Source: Candidatus Lernaella stagnicola (GTDB lineage: Bacteria; Lernaellota; Lernaellaia; Lernaellales; Lernaellaceae). Taken from it: DNA of 64,000 nucleotides. The notes beneath the pieces were generated by a model that had not been told where the DNA came from, did no database searches, and worked only from the letters and a program-made list of their open reading frames with translations. A program made the translations under genes and the position numbers. Positions within the stretch are counted from its first letter, which is position 1. Every line of letters begins with the position of its first letter. The stretch is from the NCBI GenBank assembly GCA_030765525.1, contig JAVCCK010000038.1, positions 62,001-126,000 on the forward strand, written 5' to 3'. Below are positions 1 through 9,893 of the stretch, piece after piece.

Positions 1-51
1 CAACATCAACATGGTGGCAACGGCAATGATCATTTTCATTTTTCGGGGCAT
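1..51 (-). CDS. Start of a truncated exported protein, fourth gene of the fts operon
   Basis: Only the first 17 codons lie in the window. The start ATG at 51 is preceded by GGAGG with a 5-base spacer, and the reading begins MPRKMKMIIAVATMLML, which looks like the start of a signal peptide. It begins 24 bases after the stop of the EnvC-like gene, so it is probably cotranscribed. In many diderms a carboxy-terminal processing protease (CtpA, S41) follows ftsE-ftsX-envC, and this could be one, but that is inference from gene order only. Confidence 0.6.
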   Translation of the reverse strand, partial: MPRKMKMIIAVATMLML

Positions 52-75
52 GGATTCCTCCGCAAAGCGAATCGA

Positions 76-1215
76 TTAGGGTGTCGCTCGCAGCCAGAGC
101 AAGGGGTCGACGGCCACCCCTTTCCGGCGTATCTCGAAATGTAACACCGATCGTCCCAACAGGCTGGACGATCCAATGGTGCCGACCACTTCGCCCTGGT
201 ATACCGTGTCGCCCCGAGCGCGGGCGAAACTTCCCAGGTGGGCATAAAGGCTGTGAAAACGCTGACCGTGGTCGACGATCAGCACGCGCCCATAACCCAA
301 GAACTCACCGATGTAGCGGACCATACCGTCGGCCACGGCTCGCACCGGCGTTCCGGTCGGGGCGGCGATATCAATGCCGTTGGATCGTGTCTCGGTGCCG
401 AACTGCTCATGCATGCGGCGCCCGAAGTACCCAACGATCGGCCCGTGAACCGGACTTGGTAGATACCCTCTGTGTTGGGCGAAGTCAAGGCGCAAGGGTC
501 GATCCGCCCGGGGGACGGGAGTTTGATCGGGGATTGCCGCGACGGTCTGGCCCAGTGCGGCGTCTTGCCGAACCAAATCGCGCGACAAACGTGCGGCCAG
601 CGCTTTATCGCGGCGAATTTCGGTCAATAGGTACATTTTCTTGCGTTTTTCCACCTCGATGTTGACCGCAGCCTGATTCTCTTGTTCCCGCAACACCATC
701 AAATGGGCGCGCCGGCGCTCCAAGTCGCGGCGCTTCCGGCGTATCGCCAGAAGCTGCGTCCGGTGAGTCGCCAGCGCTTCGGCATCCATCTCCACGATCT
801 GCTGCAAGGCGCGGTACCGCCGCAGAAACGTGCGAAAAGAATCGCTGGTCAACAACACCTTCCAGAAACCGCCGCGTCCCATTCGATACAAAGCGGCCAA
901 TCGCCGTCCCAAGCGGGCGGCGCGAATCGGCATTTGCGTCTGCAAGCGCTCGATCTGCGCGGCGTCGCCGGCCATCTGACGGCGAACTTCCTCCAGGCCG
1001 GAGCCGATTTTCGCCAGATTTTTCTCGTGCTGGTAACGAAGATGGTCGATGGCGTAAAGCTGCCGCAGGAGACTGCGTTCGGCACTCATCGCGGCCCGCA
1101 TTTTGGCCGTTTCCGCGGCCAGGCGCCGTTCCACTTCCGGATCCGCGGCGAACGCCTCCGCCGCCGCCATCAGCGCGACCAAAAGGATCACGGCAAGTCG
1201 AAAAAACCGTCTCAT
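76..1215 (-). CDS. envC: EnvC-like murein hydrolase activator (degenerate M23/LytM domain)
   Basis: A 379-residue exported protein: a signal peptide (MRRFFRLAVILLVALM...), a long charged coiled-coil region to about residue 255, and a C-terminal LytM/M23 domain. The LytM zinc site looks degenerate: where active enzymes have HxxxD this has SNGID (His to Ser), and the HxH motif reads VLH. E. coli EnvC is likewise a catalytically dead LytM protein that activates periplasmic amidases under control of FtsEX, so the same role is inferred here. The ATG at 1215 was chosen because it overlaps the ftsX stop as ATGA and gives a clean signal peptide. The homology is clear; noncatalytic function is inferred from the missing ligands. 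Confidence 0.85.
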   Translation of the reverse strand: MRRFFRLAVILLVALMAAAEAFAADPEVERRLAAETAKMRAAMSAERSLLRQLYAIDHLRYQHEKNLAKIGSGLEEVRRQMAGDAAQIERLQTQMPIRAARLGRRLAALYRMGRGGFWKVLLTSDSFRTFLRRYRALQQIVEMDAEALATHRTQLLAIRRKRRDLERRRAHLMVLREQENQAAVNIEVEKRKKMYLLTEIRRDKALAARLSRDLVRQDAALGQTVAAIPDQTPVPRADRPLRLDFAQHRGYLPSPVHGPIVGYFGRRMHEQFGTETRSNGIDIAAPTGTPVRAVADGMVRYIGEFLGYGRVLIVDHGQRFHSLYAHLGSFARARGDTVYQGEVVGTIGSSSLLGRSVLHFEIRRKGVAVDPLLWLRATP

Positions 1216-2113
1216 ACCCGTAAAAACCGCCTCGTGGAAAGATACGAAGCCACTAGGCCGATCGCCCCGCCCAGCGCTAGAACCGCCACCACTACCGTCC
1301 ACCCCGGCCAAATCAAGTTGACGCCGCCGAGCAACCAGTCGCGTATGGAATCACCCCGGCTCACGCGGTGCAGAATATAGCGATACAGGCCATAGCAAAG
1401 CCCCAACGCCAAAAGCGAACCGACAACGCCCTGGAACACGCCCTCGGCGAGCAAAGGCCCGCGAATGAAGCCTTTTGTGGCGCCCACCAAGCGGTAAATG
1501 CCGATTTCATCGCGCCGCCGGTAGATCGCCAAACGAATCGTATTGGCCACCAGCAGACCTGCCGCCAGCGACAAAAACAGACCCATCACGAGGGCCAAGG
1601 CCCAGGTATAGCGAATAAAACGGCTGAGTCGATCGATCCAGCGGCGGCCGTCATCGACCTCCACCACGCCGGGAAGCTGCGCCACGCGGCCCGCGAAATC
1701 GTCCATGGCCACCCGATTGTCAAAACCGCGATGCAGGATGATTTCCAGACTCGGCGGCAGCGGGTTTTCGCCCAACTCGCGCACGACGTCGGCGACTTCC
1801 GGCAACTCCTCGGCGAAACGTTTCAGCGCCATTTCGCTGGTCACCAGCGTCACCGATTTCACTTCGGGCATTTGGCCAATGCGCGCCACCGCTCCGTCGA
1901 TCTGACCCTGAGACGCATCGATGGAGATGTACGCCACGACCTCGACCTCGCCCACGAAAGCGTCGACCAGCGCGCCGAGGTTGACGGCCAGCAAGCTGAA
2001 TACAAGCGGTATCGACACCGCCAGCCCGACCGCCAGGATCGTGGTGATATTCGCGCCGAGGTCGGCTCGGATATTGCGCGCGCTACGGGATACGAACTGC
2101 TCGATCGCGCTTT

Positions 2114-2117
<4 letters not shown>
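1212..2117 (-). CDS. ftsX: Cell division protein FtsX
   Basis: A 301-residue inner-membrane protein with the FtsX layout: a short cytoplasmic N-terminus, one membrane segment at about residues 23-45, a periplasmic domain of about 120 residues, then three more membrane segments including VMGLFLSLAAGLLVANTIRL and the C-terminal WPGWTVVVAVLALGGAIGL region. FtsX pairs with the ATPase FtsE and passes conformational changes to EnvC-type hydrolase activators at the septum. The start at 2117 overlaps the ftsE stop by ATGA and the stop overlaps the next gene by ATGA, so the three genes are translationally coupled. Confidence 0.93.
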
Positions 2118-2794
<677 letters not shown>

Positions 2795-2854
2795 GTCGCC
2801 TTCCCGTGTTGGGCCGACTCGGCCCGCCCGCGGTCATGGTGTGGCTATTGTGCC

Positions 2855-2888
2855 AAAAAAAACGGACTCTGGAAGTCCCAGAGTCCGT
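2855..2888 (-). terminator. Rho-independent terminator after the Ig-fold lipoprotein gene
   Basis: A perfect 11-bp stem (ACGGACTCTGG at 2862-2872 against CCAGAGTCCGT at 2878-2888) with a 5-base loop. Read on the minus strand it is followed by eight T (2862-2855). It lies 26 bases beyond the stop of the gene ending at 2914 and separates it from ftsE. Confidence 0.92.
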
Positions 2889-2913
2889 ATCTCGATACGT
2901 ACCAAAATCGTAT

Positions 2914-3585
2914 CTATTTCTTCTTCTTCTTCTTTCCGAATTTCTTGGGTTTCTTGGCCTTTTTCACTTTCTTCTTGCCGAACTTCGCCGGGGGCGGAGC
3001 CGCCTCGTCTTTACCCGAGGTCACTTTGACTTTCGCCGTTGCCTGCAAGCCACCATAGGTCGCGGTCACGCCGGTGACGCCGATGCCCTTGGCCTTGACT
3101 TTGCCGCCACCGCTAATCGAGGCGACGCTGGAATTGGCAATGGAGAATTTCGGGCTCTTGCCGGCAATCAGCTTGCCTTTTTGGTCCAACACTTTCGCGC
3201 TGAAAGCGCCGCCTGCGCCCTCTTTGAGAGCCAACACGCCTGGGGCGATCGTCACTTTCGCAGGAATCTGGACCGTCACGGCTGCCGTCGCGGTGAAATC
3301 ACCGGACATGGCGCTAACCGTGGCTTTGCCGGTGCCGACCGCCGCCACGGTGCCGTTGGCGACCGTCGCCACAGTGGCGTCGCTGGTCTGCCACTTCACG
3401 GCGTTCTTGGAGTCGACCACGTTTCCGTCTTTGTCTTTAAATACGGCCGACAGTTGCGCGGTGGCGCCCTTGTCCTCGAGCTTCACCGCTTTTTTGTTCA
3501 AATCCATACTGGCCGCACCGCCGCCGCACGCGACGACCAAAAAAGCCAGTGCCAAAATCGGCATGATTACTTTCATCCACTTCAT
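2914..3585 (-). CDS. Lipoprotein with two bacterial Ig-like (Big2-type) domains and a poly-lysine tail
   Basis: A 223-residue exported protein with lipobox LVVAC near residue 19. Two Ig-like repeats follow (about 30-105 and 108-190); the first carries the typical Big2 pattern VKWQTSDATVATV followed by GTGKATVSA. The last 25 residues are almost only lysine with a few Gly, Phe, Ala and Pro (KFGKKKVKKAKKPKKFG then KKKKKK). The start ATG at 3585 lies 9 bases after AGGAGG; a GTG two codons earlier is possible. Big2 domains usually mediate surface adhesion. The basic tail could bind anionic polymers such as LPS or teichoic-like glycans, which is inference. Monocistronic, with its own terminator. 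Confidence 0.8.
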   Translation of the reverse strand: MKWMKVIMPILALAFLVVACGGGAASMDLNKKAVKLEDKGATAQLSAVFKDKDGNVVDSKNAVKWQTSDATVATVANGTVAAVGTGKATVSAMSGDFTATAAVTVQIPAKVTIAPGVLALKEGAGGAFSAKVLDQKGKLIAGKSPKFSIANSSVASISGGGKVKAKGIGVTGVTATYGGLQATAKVKVTSGKDEAAPPPAKFGKKKVKKAKKPKKFGKKKKKK

Positions 3586-3607
3586 TGCCACTTTCCTCCT
3601 TTGTGAA

Positions 3608-3647
3608 GGGTGTCACCCCACACGGTTCGGGAAAACGGTGTTTTCCC
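3608..3647. promoter_or_regulatory. Two palindromes in the leader of the Ig-fold lipoprotein gene
   Basis: Just upstream of the gene starting at 3585 are GGGTG-T-CACCC (3608-3618) and an 8-bp inverted repeat GGGAAAAC-GGT-GTTTTCCC (3629-3647). They sit within 65 bases of the start codon and could be an operator or an mRNA hairpin that affects translation. The second repeat has no T-run after it that would make it a terminator. Confidence 0.35.
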
Positions 3648-3810
3648 CCGCCCGAAATGAAAAACAGTTAGTAACTGCACAGAATCCGTTGATAAATACG
3701 TTAGGAAAATAAAAGACTTCCCACCGAGCGTTGTCAAGGCCTTGCGAGATTTTCTCTCGCTGGACAAGTCGGCGAAAATTCGCATAGAATCGCCGTCCTG
3801 AGGCGAAGAG

Positions 3811-5136
3811 ATGGTCCGTCGGATCGGACCGCGTCGCGCCGGAGTACCCGGTTCTTGGAGTGAACTCAAGCAGGAGCGGATTCTGCGTACGCGTATTTTC
3901 ATAGCGGTGTGTGTATTAATTGCCGGCATGGCCTTGTGCCAATGCGGCGGCAAACAACAAGAAACCGCCCCCAAAACGCCGACACCCCAAAACGCCGAAG
4001 AAGCGAAAACTCCCCAACTTATCGCCGCCCCGGCTAATCCTCAATCAATCGCCGACGATAGTCAGGAAGGCTTTCGCGTCACGATCGACAAGGCGCTGTT
4101 GTTCGATCCGCGCATGGGGCCGATCAACGCCAAGCTCTCCAGCGATGTCGGCGTACATTTGCTGGTCACCGGCCGCATTCGCAATGAAACCGGGCGCCTC
4201 CTGCACCGTGCCAAGATCTACGCCACCGTGATGGCCACGTTTTCCGAACGCACCGAGATCGAACGCCACAGCGGCGGCCTCGGGTTCTCGCCACGCGTGA
4301 CGAGTCTGGATCCATGGCGCCCCGACACGGAACGCTCCTTCACGTGCCTGACCCGCCCCCTCGACCCGATCTACCTGGAATTGGTACCCGAAAAAATTCG
4401 CGCCGCCCTCACGCTGACCGCCCACGACCCCTTGACCTATCGCTTTCGCGGCGAGGTCGAAAAAATGTCGATCAGTTGGGATCCGGTCCTAGGCATGGCT
4501 GCCGAGGGCGAAGCCTTCATCACCGGTGACGGCGACGCGGTCTGCGCTCCCCTGCTACGCCGGTGCCCGGTTACCGAAGGCCGGAGCGTGGCCGTGCTCT
4601 ACCAGCGCGGCACGGCGTTCAAGGTGATTGACGAGGAGAAGAGGTTGCTTTGGCTGCGGCACGATCAGCTTCGTTTCACGAGCGAACCGCAAAAGGCCAA
4701 GAACGACTCTCCGGCAACGCCCAGTTTTCCGGTGCGGACGATGTTGCCGCACGATTTGGAGTTCGACGTCACCAACGTGGCCGAGTATGAAACGCATCCG
4801 GATATCAAAACCAAAGGAAAGGTGTTTGTCGTCGGCGTGCGCCTGACCAACCGTGGTGAGCGCCCGGTGCGGACTCCGCGGGCCACGTCCTTCGTGCTCG
4901 ACCTAGCCGGCGGCGCCTATGCCGAAGCGGTCGTGCCCCGCAATCGAGGGGACAATATCTATCGTTCCACGACCCTAAAGCCGCAAGACGTGATGCGCGC
5001 TTCGCTCTTTTTCGTCAAAGGCGACAGTGAGTGGGATTTTCCCTTCGAACTCGAACTTCATGAACGCGGCGCGGCCCCGGCTCGCTGGCCGCTCTTCCCG
5101 GTTCTGCTGGCCGCGCAACAAAGCAACGGCAAATAA
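3811..5136 (+). CDS. Membrane-anchored or exported protein of unknown function
   Basis: A 441-residue protein with a basic N-terminus, one hydrophobic segment at about residues 28-42 (IFIAVCVLIAGMAL) followed by Cys residues, then a Pro/Gln/Lys linker and a mostly beta globular part. It may be a lipoprotein, but the Cys context (MALCQC) is a poor lipobox. The stretch around residues 245-292 (DAVCAPLLRRCPVTEGRSVA, then YQRGTAFKVID) resembles an SH3-like fold. GAGG lies 7 bases before the ATG at 3811; a shorter form starting near 3883 would need a CTG. No family recognised. It is followed 70 bases later by the radical SAM gene on the same strand. Confidence 0.65.
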   Translation: MVRRIGPRRAGVPGSWSELKQERILRTRIFIAVCVLIAGMALCQCGGKQQETAPKTPTPQNAEEAKTPQLIAAPANPQSIADDSQEGFRVTIDKALLFDPRMGPINAKLSSDVGVHLLVTGRIRNETGRLLHRAKIYATVMATFSERTEIERHSGGLGFSPRVTSLDPWRPDTERSFTCLTRPLDPIYLELVPEKIRAALTLTAHDPLTYRFRGEVEKMSISWDPVLGMAAEGEAFITGDGDAVCAPLLRRCPVTEGRSVAVLYQRGTAFKVIDEEKRLLWLRHDQLRFTSEPQKAKNDSPATPSFPVRTMLPHDLEFDVTNVAEYETHPDIKTKGKVFVVGVRLTNRGERPVRTPRATSFVLDLAGGAYAEAVVPRNRGDNIYRSTTLKPQDVMRASLFFVKGDSEWDFPFELELHERGAAPARWPLFPVLLAAQQSNGK

Positions 5137-5206
5137 GCGCCCGCCCGCTTTGCGCTGCTCCTTCGGCCCGGTATGATGCAAACCTGAAACGATCGCGAGG
5201 AGGCCG

Positions 5207-6226
5207 ATGGCGATTCCGCTGCGAGCAAAAATCGGTATGGGCGTGGGCGCGTTACGTCACCGCCTGTTCGGCGCGTGCGCGCCCCTAAACGTGATGCTGG
5301 CCGTCACCGATCACTGCAATAACCGCTGCGCGTATTGCCGTATCCCGGAACTCGCCCGCCCCGACCCGCCGCTGGAGAAACTGCAGGACCTCATTCGCCA
5401 AATGCGGCGCGCCGGCACCTGGCGCCTGGGCATCTGGGGCGGCGAACCGCTGATACGCAACGATATCGGCGAAATCGTCGCCACGGCGAAGAGCCTGGGC
5501 ATGTACGTCACCATCGACACCAACGGCGCGTTCGTCGACCGCCATCTCGATACCTTGCAAAACTGCGATCACGTCGTCGTGGCCTACGACGGCCGCCGCC
5601 AGGCCCACCAAAACAACCGCTGCGTCGGCAGCCACGAGGCCGCCGTCCATGCTCTGGAAACCCTGGCGGGCCGGGTTGATTTGTGGACGATCACCGTGCT
5701 GACCAAATACAACCTCGGCGAAGTCGACCATATTCTCGACCTGGCCGAGCGCGTCGGTTTCGCCTGCACGTTCCAAGTCGTCCATCACAACAGCGTTTTG
5801 GGCGCGCCGATAAGCGATTTCCTGCCCGACACCAAGGAACTGCGCGACGTACTCGGGCAGATCATTGCTCGCAAGGAAGCGGGCGCCCCGGTGGCCAACA
5901 GCGTCGCGTACCTGGAATACCTACGGGCCTGGCCCGATTTCCATCACCCGCAATCGCCTGACCCGGTGGGCGATTTGGCTTGCCTGGCCGGCGAGTTGTA
6001 CTGCAACGTCGACGTCGACGGCTCGGTGTATCCCTGCTCACTGTTAATTGGACTGCAAGAAGCGCCCAACGCCTTCGAACTGGGTTTCCGGCGCGCTTTC
6101 GACGGGCTGCAACGCCACAACTGCGAGGCATGCAACGCCAGTTGCTACGTGGAATACAACCACTTGTTCGCGCTCGACCCCGCGGTGATCTGGGCGTGGA
6201 CGAAGGCGATGCGAAAACGCCCCTGA
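5207..6226 (+). CDS. Radical SAM protein with a SPASM-like C-terminal cysteine domain
   Basis: A 339-residue enzyme. The radical SAM CxxxCxxC motif is CNNRCAYC near residue 37 and is followed by WGGEPL, the SAM-binding GGEP motif. The C-terminal third has the Cys pattern CLAG...YCNVDVDG..YPC and then CEACNASC, which matches a SPASM or twitch auxiliary Fe-S region. Such enzymes modify peptides or proteins or mature enzymes. No small precursor peptide is visible nearby, so the substrate is unknown. GAGGAGG lies 5 bases upstream of the ATG. Confidence 0.85.
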   Translation: MAIPLRAKIGMGVGALRHRLFGACAPLNVMLAVTDHCNNRCAYCRIPELARPDPPLEKLQDLIRQMRRAGTWRLGIWGGEPLIRNDIGEIVATAKSLGMYVTIDTNGAFVDRHLDTLQNCDHVVVAYDGRRQAHQNNRCVGSHEAAVHALETLAGRVDLWTITVLTKYNLGEVDHILDLAERVGFACTFQVVHHNSVLGAPISDFLPDTKELRDVLGQIIARKEAGAPVANSVAYLEYLRAWPDFHHPQSPDPVGDLACLAGELYCNVDVDGSVYPCSLLIGLQEAPNAFELGFRRAFDGLQRHNCEACNASCYVEYNHLFALDPAVIWAWTKAMRKRP

Positions 6227-6280
6227 GAGAAAGATGGCGGCGCCGACGATCTCCATCAACACGGCCGCGACAGTGCGATT

Positions 6281-7534
6281 CTAGGAAGTTGCGGGATCTC
6301 GATCCGGGGTGTGCGAAGCTTCGTCCGTGATTTGCTTGAGGGAAATGCCCTCGCGGGAGAGTGCGTACAGGCCCGAAAGCGTCTGCGGGATGTAATTGGC
6401 CAGGTGGATCGCCGTGGCGGCGGCGAAAGCTTGTTCCCACGGGACGTTGGCGACCATCGTGATCGCCTTGGCGGTCAGGAAGTGATAGGGGCCGACGTAG
6501 CCCGGGCTGGCCGGTATGGAAACGGCGATGACCATCGCCATGATCACGAGCACGGCCTCGGTGCCGCCGACGTCGATGCCGCAGGCCCACAGGCCGACCA
6601 TCACCGAGAACCAACTGATCACCCACAGCCCCGCCGACAAAAAGAGGATCCAGGCGATTTCCCATGGATTGGTCGTCTGCGTCAGACCGCCGATGAAGGT
6701 GCGCATGGCATCGATGATTTTATCCCGCCAGCGGACGGGCAGCGGCCTGAGGAAAATTCGCGCCACGCGCAGGCTCCACTCGGTCTTCCACTTGAGCGTG
6801 ATGATCGCCGCCAGAATGAGCGCGACCAACGCGCCGAAATTGATCGCAATACTGCGCTGCGTGATTTCGTAGCCGAACTCTTGGTAGACCGCGGCGGTGA
6901 GGCGTTGCATCGGCTCGGCAAAATCGAATACGAACAAGCTAAGGACAAACAACACGAGCACGCTGAGCGTATCGTACAGCCTCTCGACGACGACTGATCC
7001 GAATACCGTCGTGAAAGGCAGCCCCGTCTTCCGGCTGGCGCTGATCGATCGCGCCACCTCACCCAGGCGCGCCGGCAGCATGTTGTTGACCGCAAATCCG
7101 ACGCACGTCGACCAGCCCAGCTTGATCCAGGAGATTCCGGGCTTCACCGGTTTCAAAAAGAGCGTCCACCGATGGCCGCGCACGAAAAGCATGAAAAGTA
7201 CCTGCGCCGACACGAACAGCAGCAGCCACGGATTGGCCTCGAGGATCGAGCGGCCCATCAAACGCGGATCGAGATCGCGAAACGCCAGCCAGATAAAAAG
7301 CACCGAAATCGCCAAGCCGACGTACACTTTCGGATCGCGCGAACGCGCCAGCCCGGCCATCGCCAACTCGACGAGGATCAAGAACAACAGCCAGTACTTG
7401 TAGGCGAGCAGCCATTGCCAAATACGGTCCGGCCCGGCAACGCAGAAGCCGGCGAACACAACGATGGCCAAGACAAGCAACCCGATCCACGTTTTGGGAT
7501 CGCGGTGCCACGGAGTGGTTTTTACGTCAGCCAT
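6281..7534 (-). CDS. Flippase-like integral membrane protein (LPG synthase TM / UPF0104 family)
   Basis: A 417-residue multi-pass protein with about 8-9 membrane segments and the family pattern around GWSTCVGFAVNNMLPARLGE (residues about 140-160), the conserved NNxLPxRxGE motif of the lysylphosphatidylglycerol synthase transmembrane / AglD-like family. Members flip or modify lipids or lipid-linked saccharides. It overlaps the ribF end by 13 bases and is the last gene of the deoA/pdp-ribF group. The substrate cannot be deduced. Confidence 0.8.
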   Translation of the reverse strand: MADVKTTPWHRDPKTWIGLLVLAIVVFAGFCVAGPDRIWQWLLAYKYWLLFLILVELAMAGLARSRDPKVYVGLAISVLFIWLAFRDLDPRLMGRSILEANPWLLLFVSAQVLFMLFVRGHRWTLFLKPVKPGISWIKLGWSTCVGFAVNNMLPARLGEVARSISASRKTGLPFTTVFGSVVVERLYDTLSVLVLFVLSLFVFDFAEPMQRLTAAVYQEFGYEITQRSIAINFGALVALILAAIITLKWKTEWSLRVARIFLRPLPVRWRDKIIDAMRTFIGGLTQTTNPWEIAWILFLSAGLWVISWFSVMVGLWACGIDVGGTEAVLVIMAMVIAVSIPASPGYVGPYHFLTAKAITMVANVPWEQAFAAATAIHLANYIPQTLSGLYALSREGISLKQITDEASHTPDRDPATS

Positions 7535-8469
7535 AATTCCGGTGGTTTGGCGGCAAACAACGCCCGCGTGCGCTCGACATCGTCGCTCATTGCCGCAATC
7601 AAATGATTGACATCGTGGAATTTCTTCTCGTCGCGCAAGCGGCGCACGAAATGCAGCGTCAACTCGCGGCCGCTCAAATCGTCATCGAAATCAAGCAGAT
7701 ACGCCTCAATGCGCAGTTCCCGCAAATCAAAAGTCGGGTTGTGGCCCACGCTCACGGCGGCCGCCCGCGGTTCGCCATCCAATTCCGCCACAGCGGCGTA
7801 GACGCCGATATGCGGAATCAACTCCCACTCGGTTTGGAGGTTGGCCGTTGGATACCCCAAGCTACGGCCGCGGCCGTCGCCGTGCACGATTGTGCCACTT
7901 AAGTGATACGGCCGCCCGAGCAACATCGTCGTCTTTTGTATCTCGCCCGCTGCGACCAGACGGCGGACGCGGCTGGAACTGATCGGCCGCTCGTCTTCCT
8001 CGATGGCCGCAATTTGCGCAACTTCGAAGCCGTATTTTTCGCCCAACCGGCTAAGGTGCGCCGCGTCGCCGTCGCGACCGCGGCCGAAGCTGAAATCGTA
8101 GCCGATCAACAAATGACGCAGCGACATACGCTCGATCAGCACTTCGCGCACCCACTGTTCGGCGGGCATTTTCGCCGTCTCCGCAGTGAACGGAAGCGTC
8201 ACCACGGCATCGACGCCGTAACGAGCGATCATCCGCCGGCGTTCCTTGTAGGGCAAGACGAGTTGAAAGTCTTTGTCCGGGTTGAGCACCTTGACCGGAT
8301 GCGGTTCGAAGGTGACCGCCACGCTCGGCGCATTCAACTGCTTGGCAACCGCGTTGAGGCGCGAAATCACGAATTGATGCCCGCGGTGGACGCCGTCGAA
8401 ATTGCCGATGGTGATTACCGTCTCGCCCAGTTCGGCGAAGCCGGTAAGATCTTCGTTGAATTGTTTCAT
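7522..8469 (-). CDS. ribF: Bifunctional riboflavin kinase / FAD synthetase
   Basis: A 315-residue protein at the usual RibF length. The N-terminal nucleotidyltransferase domain has TIGNFDGVHRGHQ near residue 20, and the C-terminal flavokinase domain has GRSLGYPTANL near residue 205. It converts riboflavin to FMN and then FAD in the cytoplasm. Its start overlaps the stop of the phosphorylase gene as ATGA (8466-8469), so translation is coupled. Confidence 0.95.
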   Translation of the reverse strand: MKQFNEDLTGFAELGETVITIGNFDGVHRGHQFVISRLNAVAKQLNAPSVAVTFEPHPVKVLNPDKDFQLVLPYKERRRMIARYGVDAVVTLPFTAETAKMPAEQWVREVLIERMSLRHLLIGYDFSFGRGRDGDAAHLSRLGEKYGFEVAQIAAIEEDERPISSSRVRRLVAAGEIQKTTMLLGRPYHLSGTIVHGDGRGRSLGYPTANLQTEWELIPHIGVYAAVAELDGEPRAAAVSVGHNPTFDLRELRIEAYLLDFDDDLSGRELTLHFVRRLRDEKKFHDVNHLIAAMSDDVERTRALFAAKPPELWLT

Positions 8470-9776
8470 TCGCTCAGTACCACCTGCTGGACCAAGGGGG
8501 CCGGGCTTACCGGTTCGGCCCCGATCGAAAATACCGATTCCAGTCGCGCCAAGCCCGCGGCAAGTCGCGCCTGGTCACCGGCGTGAAGTTCGCATATCAC
8601 TTCCCCCGCGGCCACTTCATCCCCGAGGGTTTTGTGTATCGTGATGCCGGCGCCGAAATCGATCTCGTCTTCCGCCCGCCGCCGACCCGCGCCCAGATCC
8701 CCGGCCGCGCGACCCAACTCGGCGGTGTCGATTGCCGAAATGACGCCCTCGTTCGGCGCCGTAAACACCGTTTGCCGCGGCGCTTGCGGCAACCGCTCGG
8801 GATGCTCCACGTACGCCACGTCGCCGCCTTGCGCCGCCACCATCTTTTTGAACGTGTCCAACGCCCGGCCGTTGGTGAGCGTTTCCCGAGCCGCCGTCGT
8901 CGCCGCATCCAAATCGTCGGCCACGCCGCCGGCCGCCATCATATGCGCGCAGAGGATACAACATAAATCCGTCAGCCTAGCATCGCCTTGGCCGCGCAAG
9001 ATTTCCACCGACTCGACGACCTCGTTCGCGTTGCCGATTTGCCGCCCGAGCGGTTGATTCATGTCGGTGATCACAGCGCGCACGGGGCGGTCCATTTCGC
9101 GGCCCAGACGCACCATCGACTCGGCCAGCACCACCGCATCGTCCATCGTCTGCATAAACGCCCCGGAACCCACCTTCACGTCCAGCACCAGCGCGTCGAT
9201 GCCCTCGGCGAGCTTCTTGGACATAATGCTGGCCGTGATCAGATCGATGCTCTCCACCGTGCCGGTCACGTCGCGCATGGCGTACCACTTGCGGTCGGCG
9301 GGGCACATATCGTCGGTTTGGCCGATGATGGCGCAGCCGATTTCGTCCACCAACTGCTCGAAACGGTCCATCGAGAGGAAAGGGTCGTAGCCGGGTATCG
9401 ATTCCAGCTTGTCGAGTGTGCCGCCGGTGTGGCCGAGCCCGCGGCCCGAGACCATCGGCACTTTCAAGCCCATACAGGCCGCCATCGGCGCGAGGATCAG
9501 GCTTACCTTATCGCCCACGCCGCCGGTCGAATGTTTGTCTACTTTCGGGCCCACGATATGGGATAAATCGACGATGCGCCCGGATTCCATGAACGCGCGC
9601 GTCAACGCCGCGACTTCCCGCTCGCTCATGCCTTGCAGGAAAATCGCCATCAGCATGGCCGTCAATTGGTAGTCGGTGACCTCACCGGTCAGATTCGTCT
9701 CGACGAACCATTTAATTTCTTCCGAACGCAGCGCCAAACCGTCGCGTTTCTTGCGCAGGATGTCCACGGCTTGCAT
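8466..9776 (-). CDS. Pyrimidine-nucleoside (thymidine) phosphorylase
   Basis: A 436-residue enzyme covering the whole family length. The phosphate-binding motif KHSTGGVGDKVSL lies near residue 82 and the family signature SGRGLGHTGGTLDKLES near residue 110. It cleaves thymidine, deoxyuridine or uridine to base and (deoxy)ribose-1-phosphate for salvage. I cannot separate DeoA from Pdp by eye. It heads a three-gene group with ribF and the flippase-like gene; a GGGAGGAAG ribosome site precedes the ATG at 9776. Confidence 0.92.
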   Translation of the reverse strand: MQAVDILRKKRDGLALRSEEIKWFVETNLTGEVTDYQLTAMLMAIFLQGMSEREVAALTRAFMESGRIVDLSHIVGPKVDKHSTGGVGDKVSLILAPMAACMGLKVPMVSGRGLGHTGGTLDKLESIPGYDPFLSMDRFEQLVDEIGCAIIGQTDDMCPADRKWYAMRDVTGTVESIDLITASIMSKKLAEGIDALVLDVKVGSGAFMQTMDDAVVLAESMVRLGREMDRPVRAVITDMNQPLGRQIGNANEVVESVEILRGQGDARLTDLCCILCAHMMAAGGVADDLDAATTAARETLTNGRALDTFKKMVAAQGGDVAYVEHPERLPQAPRQTVFTAPNEGVISAIDTAELGRAAGDLGAGRRRAEDEIDFGAGITIHKTLGDEVAAGEVICELHAGDQARLAAGLARLESVFSIGAEPVSPAPLVQQVVLSE

Positions 9777-9893
9777 GAACTCTTCCTCCCGGCTATGGAA
9801 TCGAAAGAATAGAAGCCGCGGCCTGGGGCGTCAACGGCGCGGCCGCCTTTATGGTAGAATCGCCCCACGAAACGTTCACAAGGAGAAAACCCT

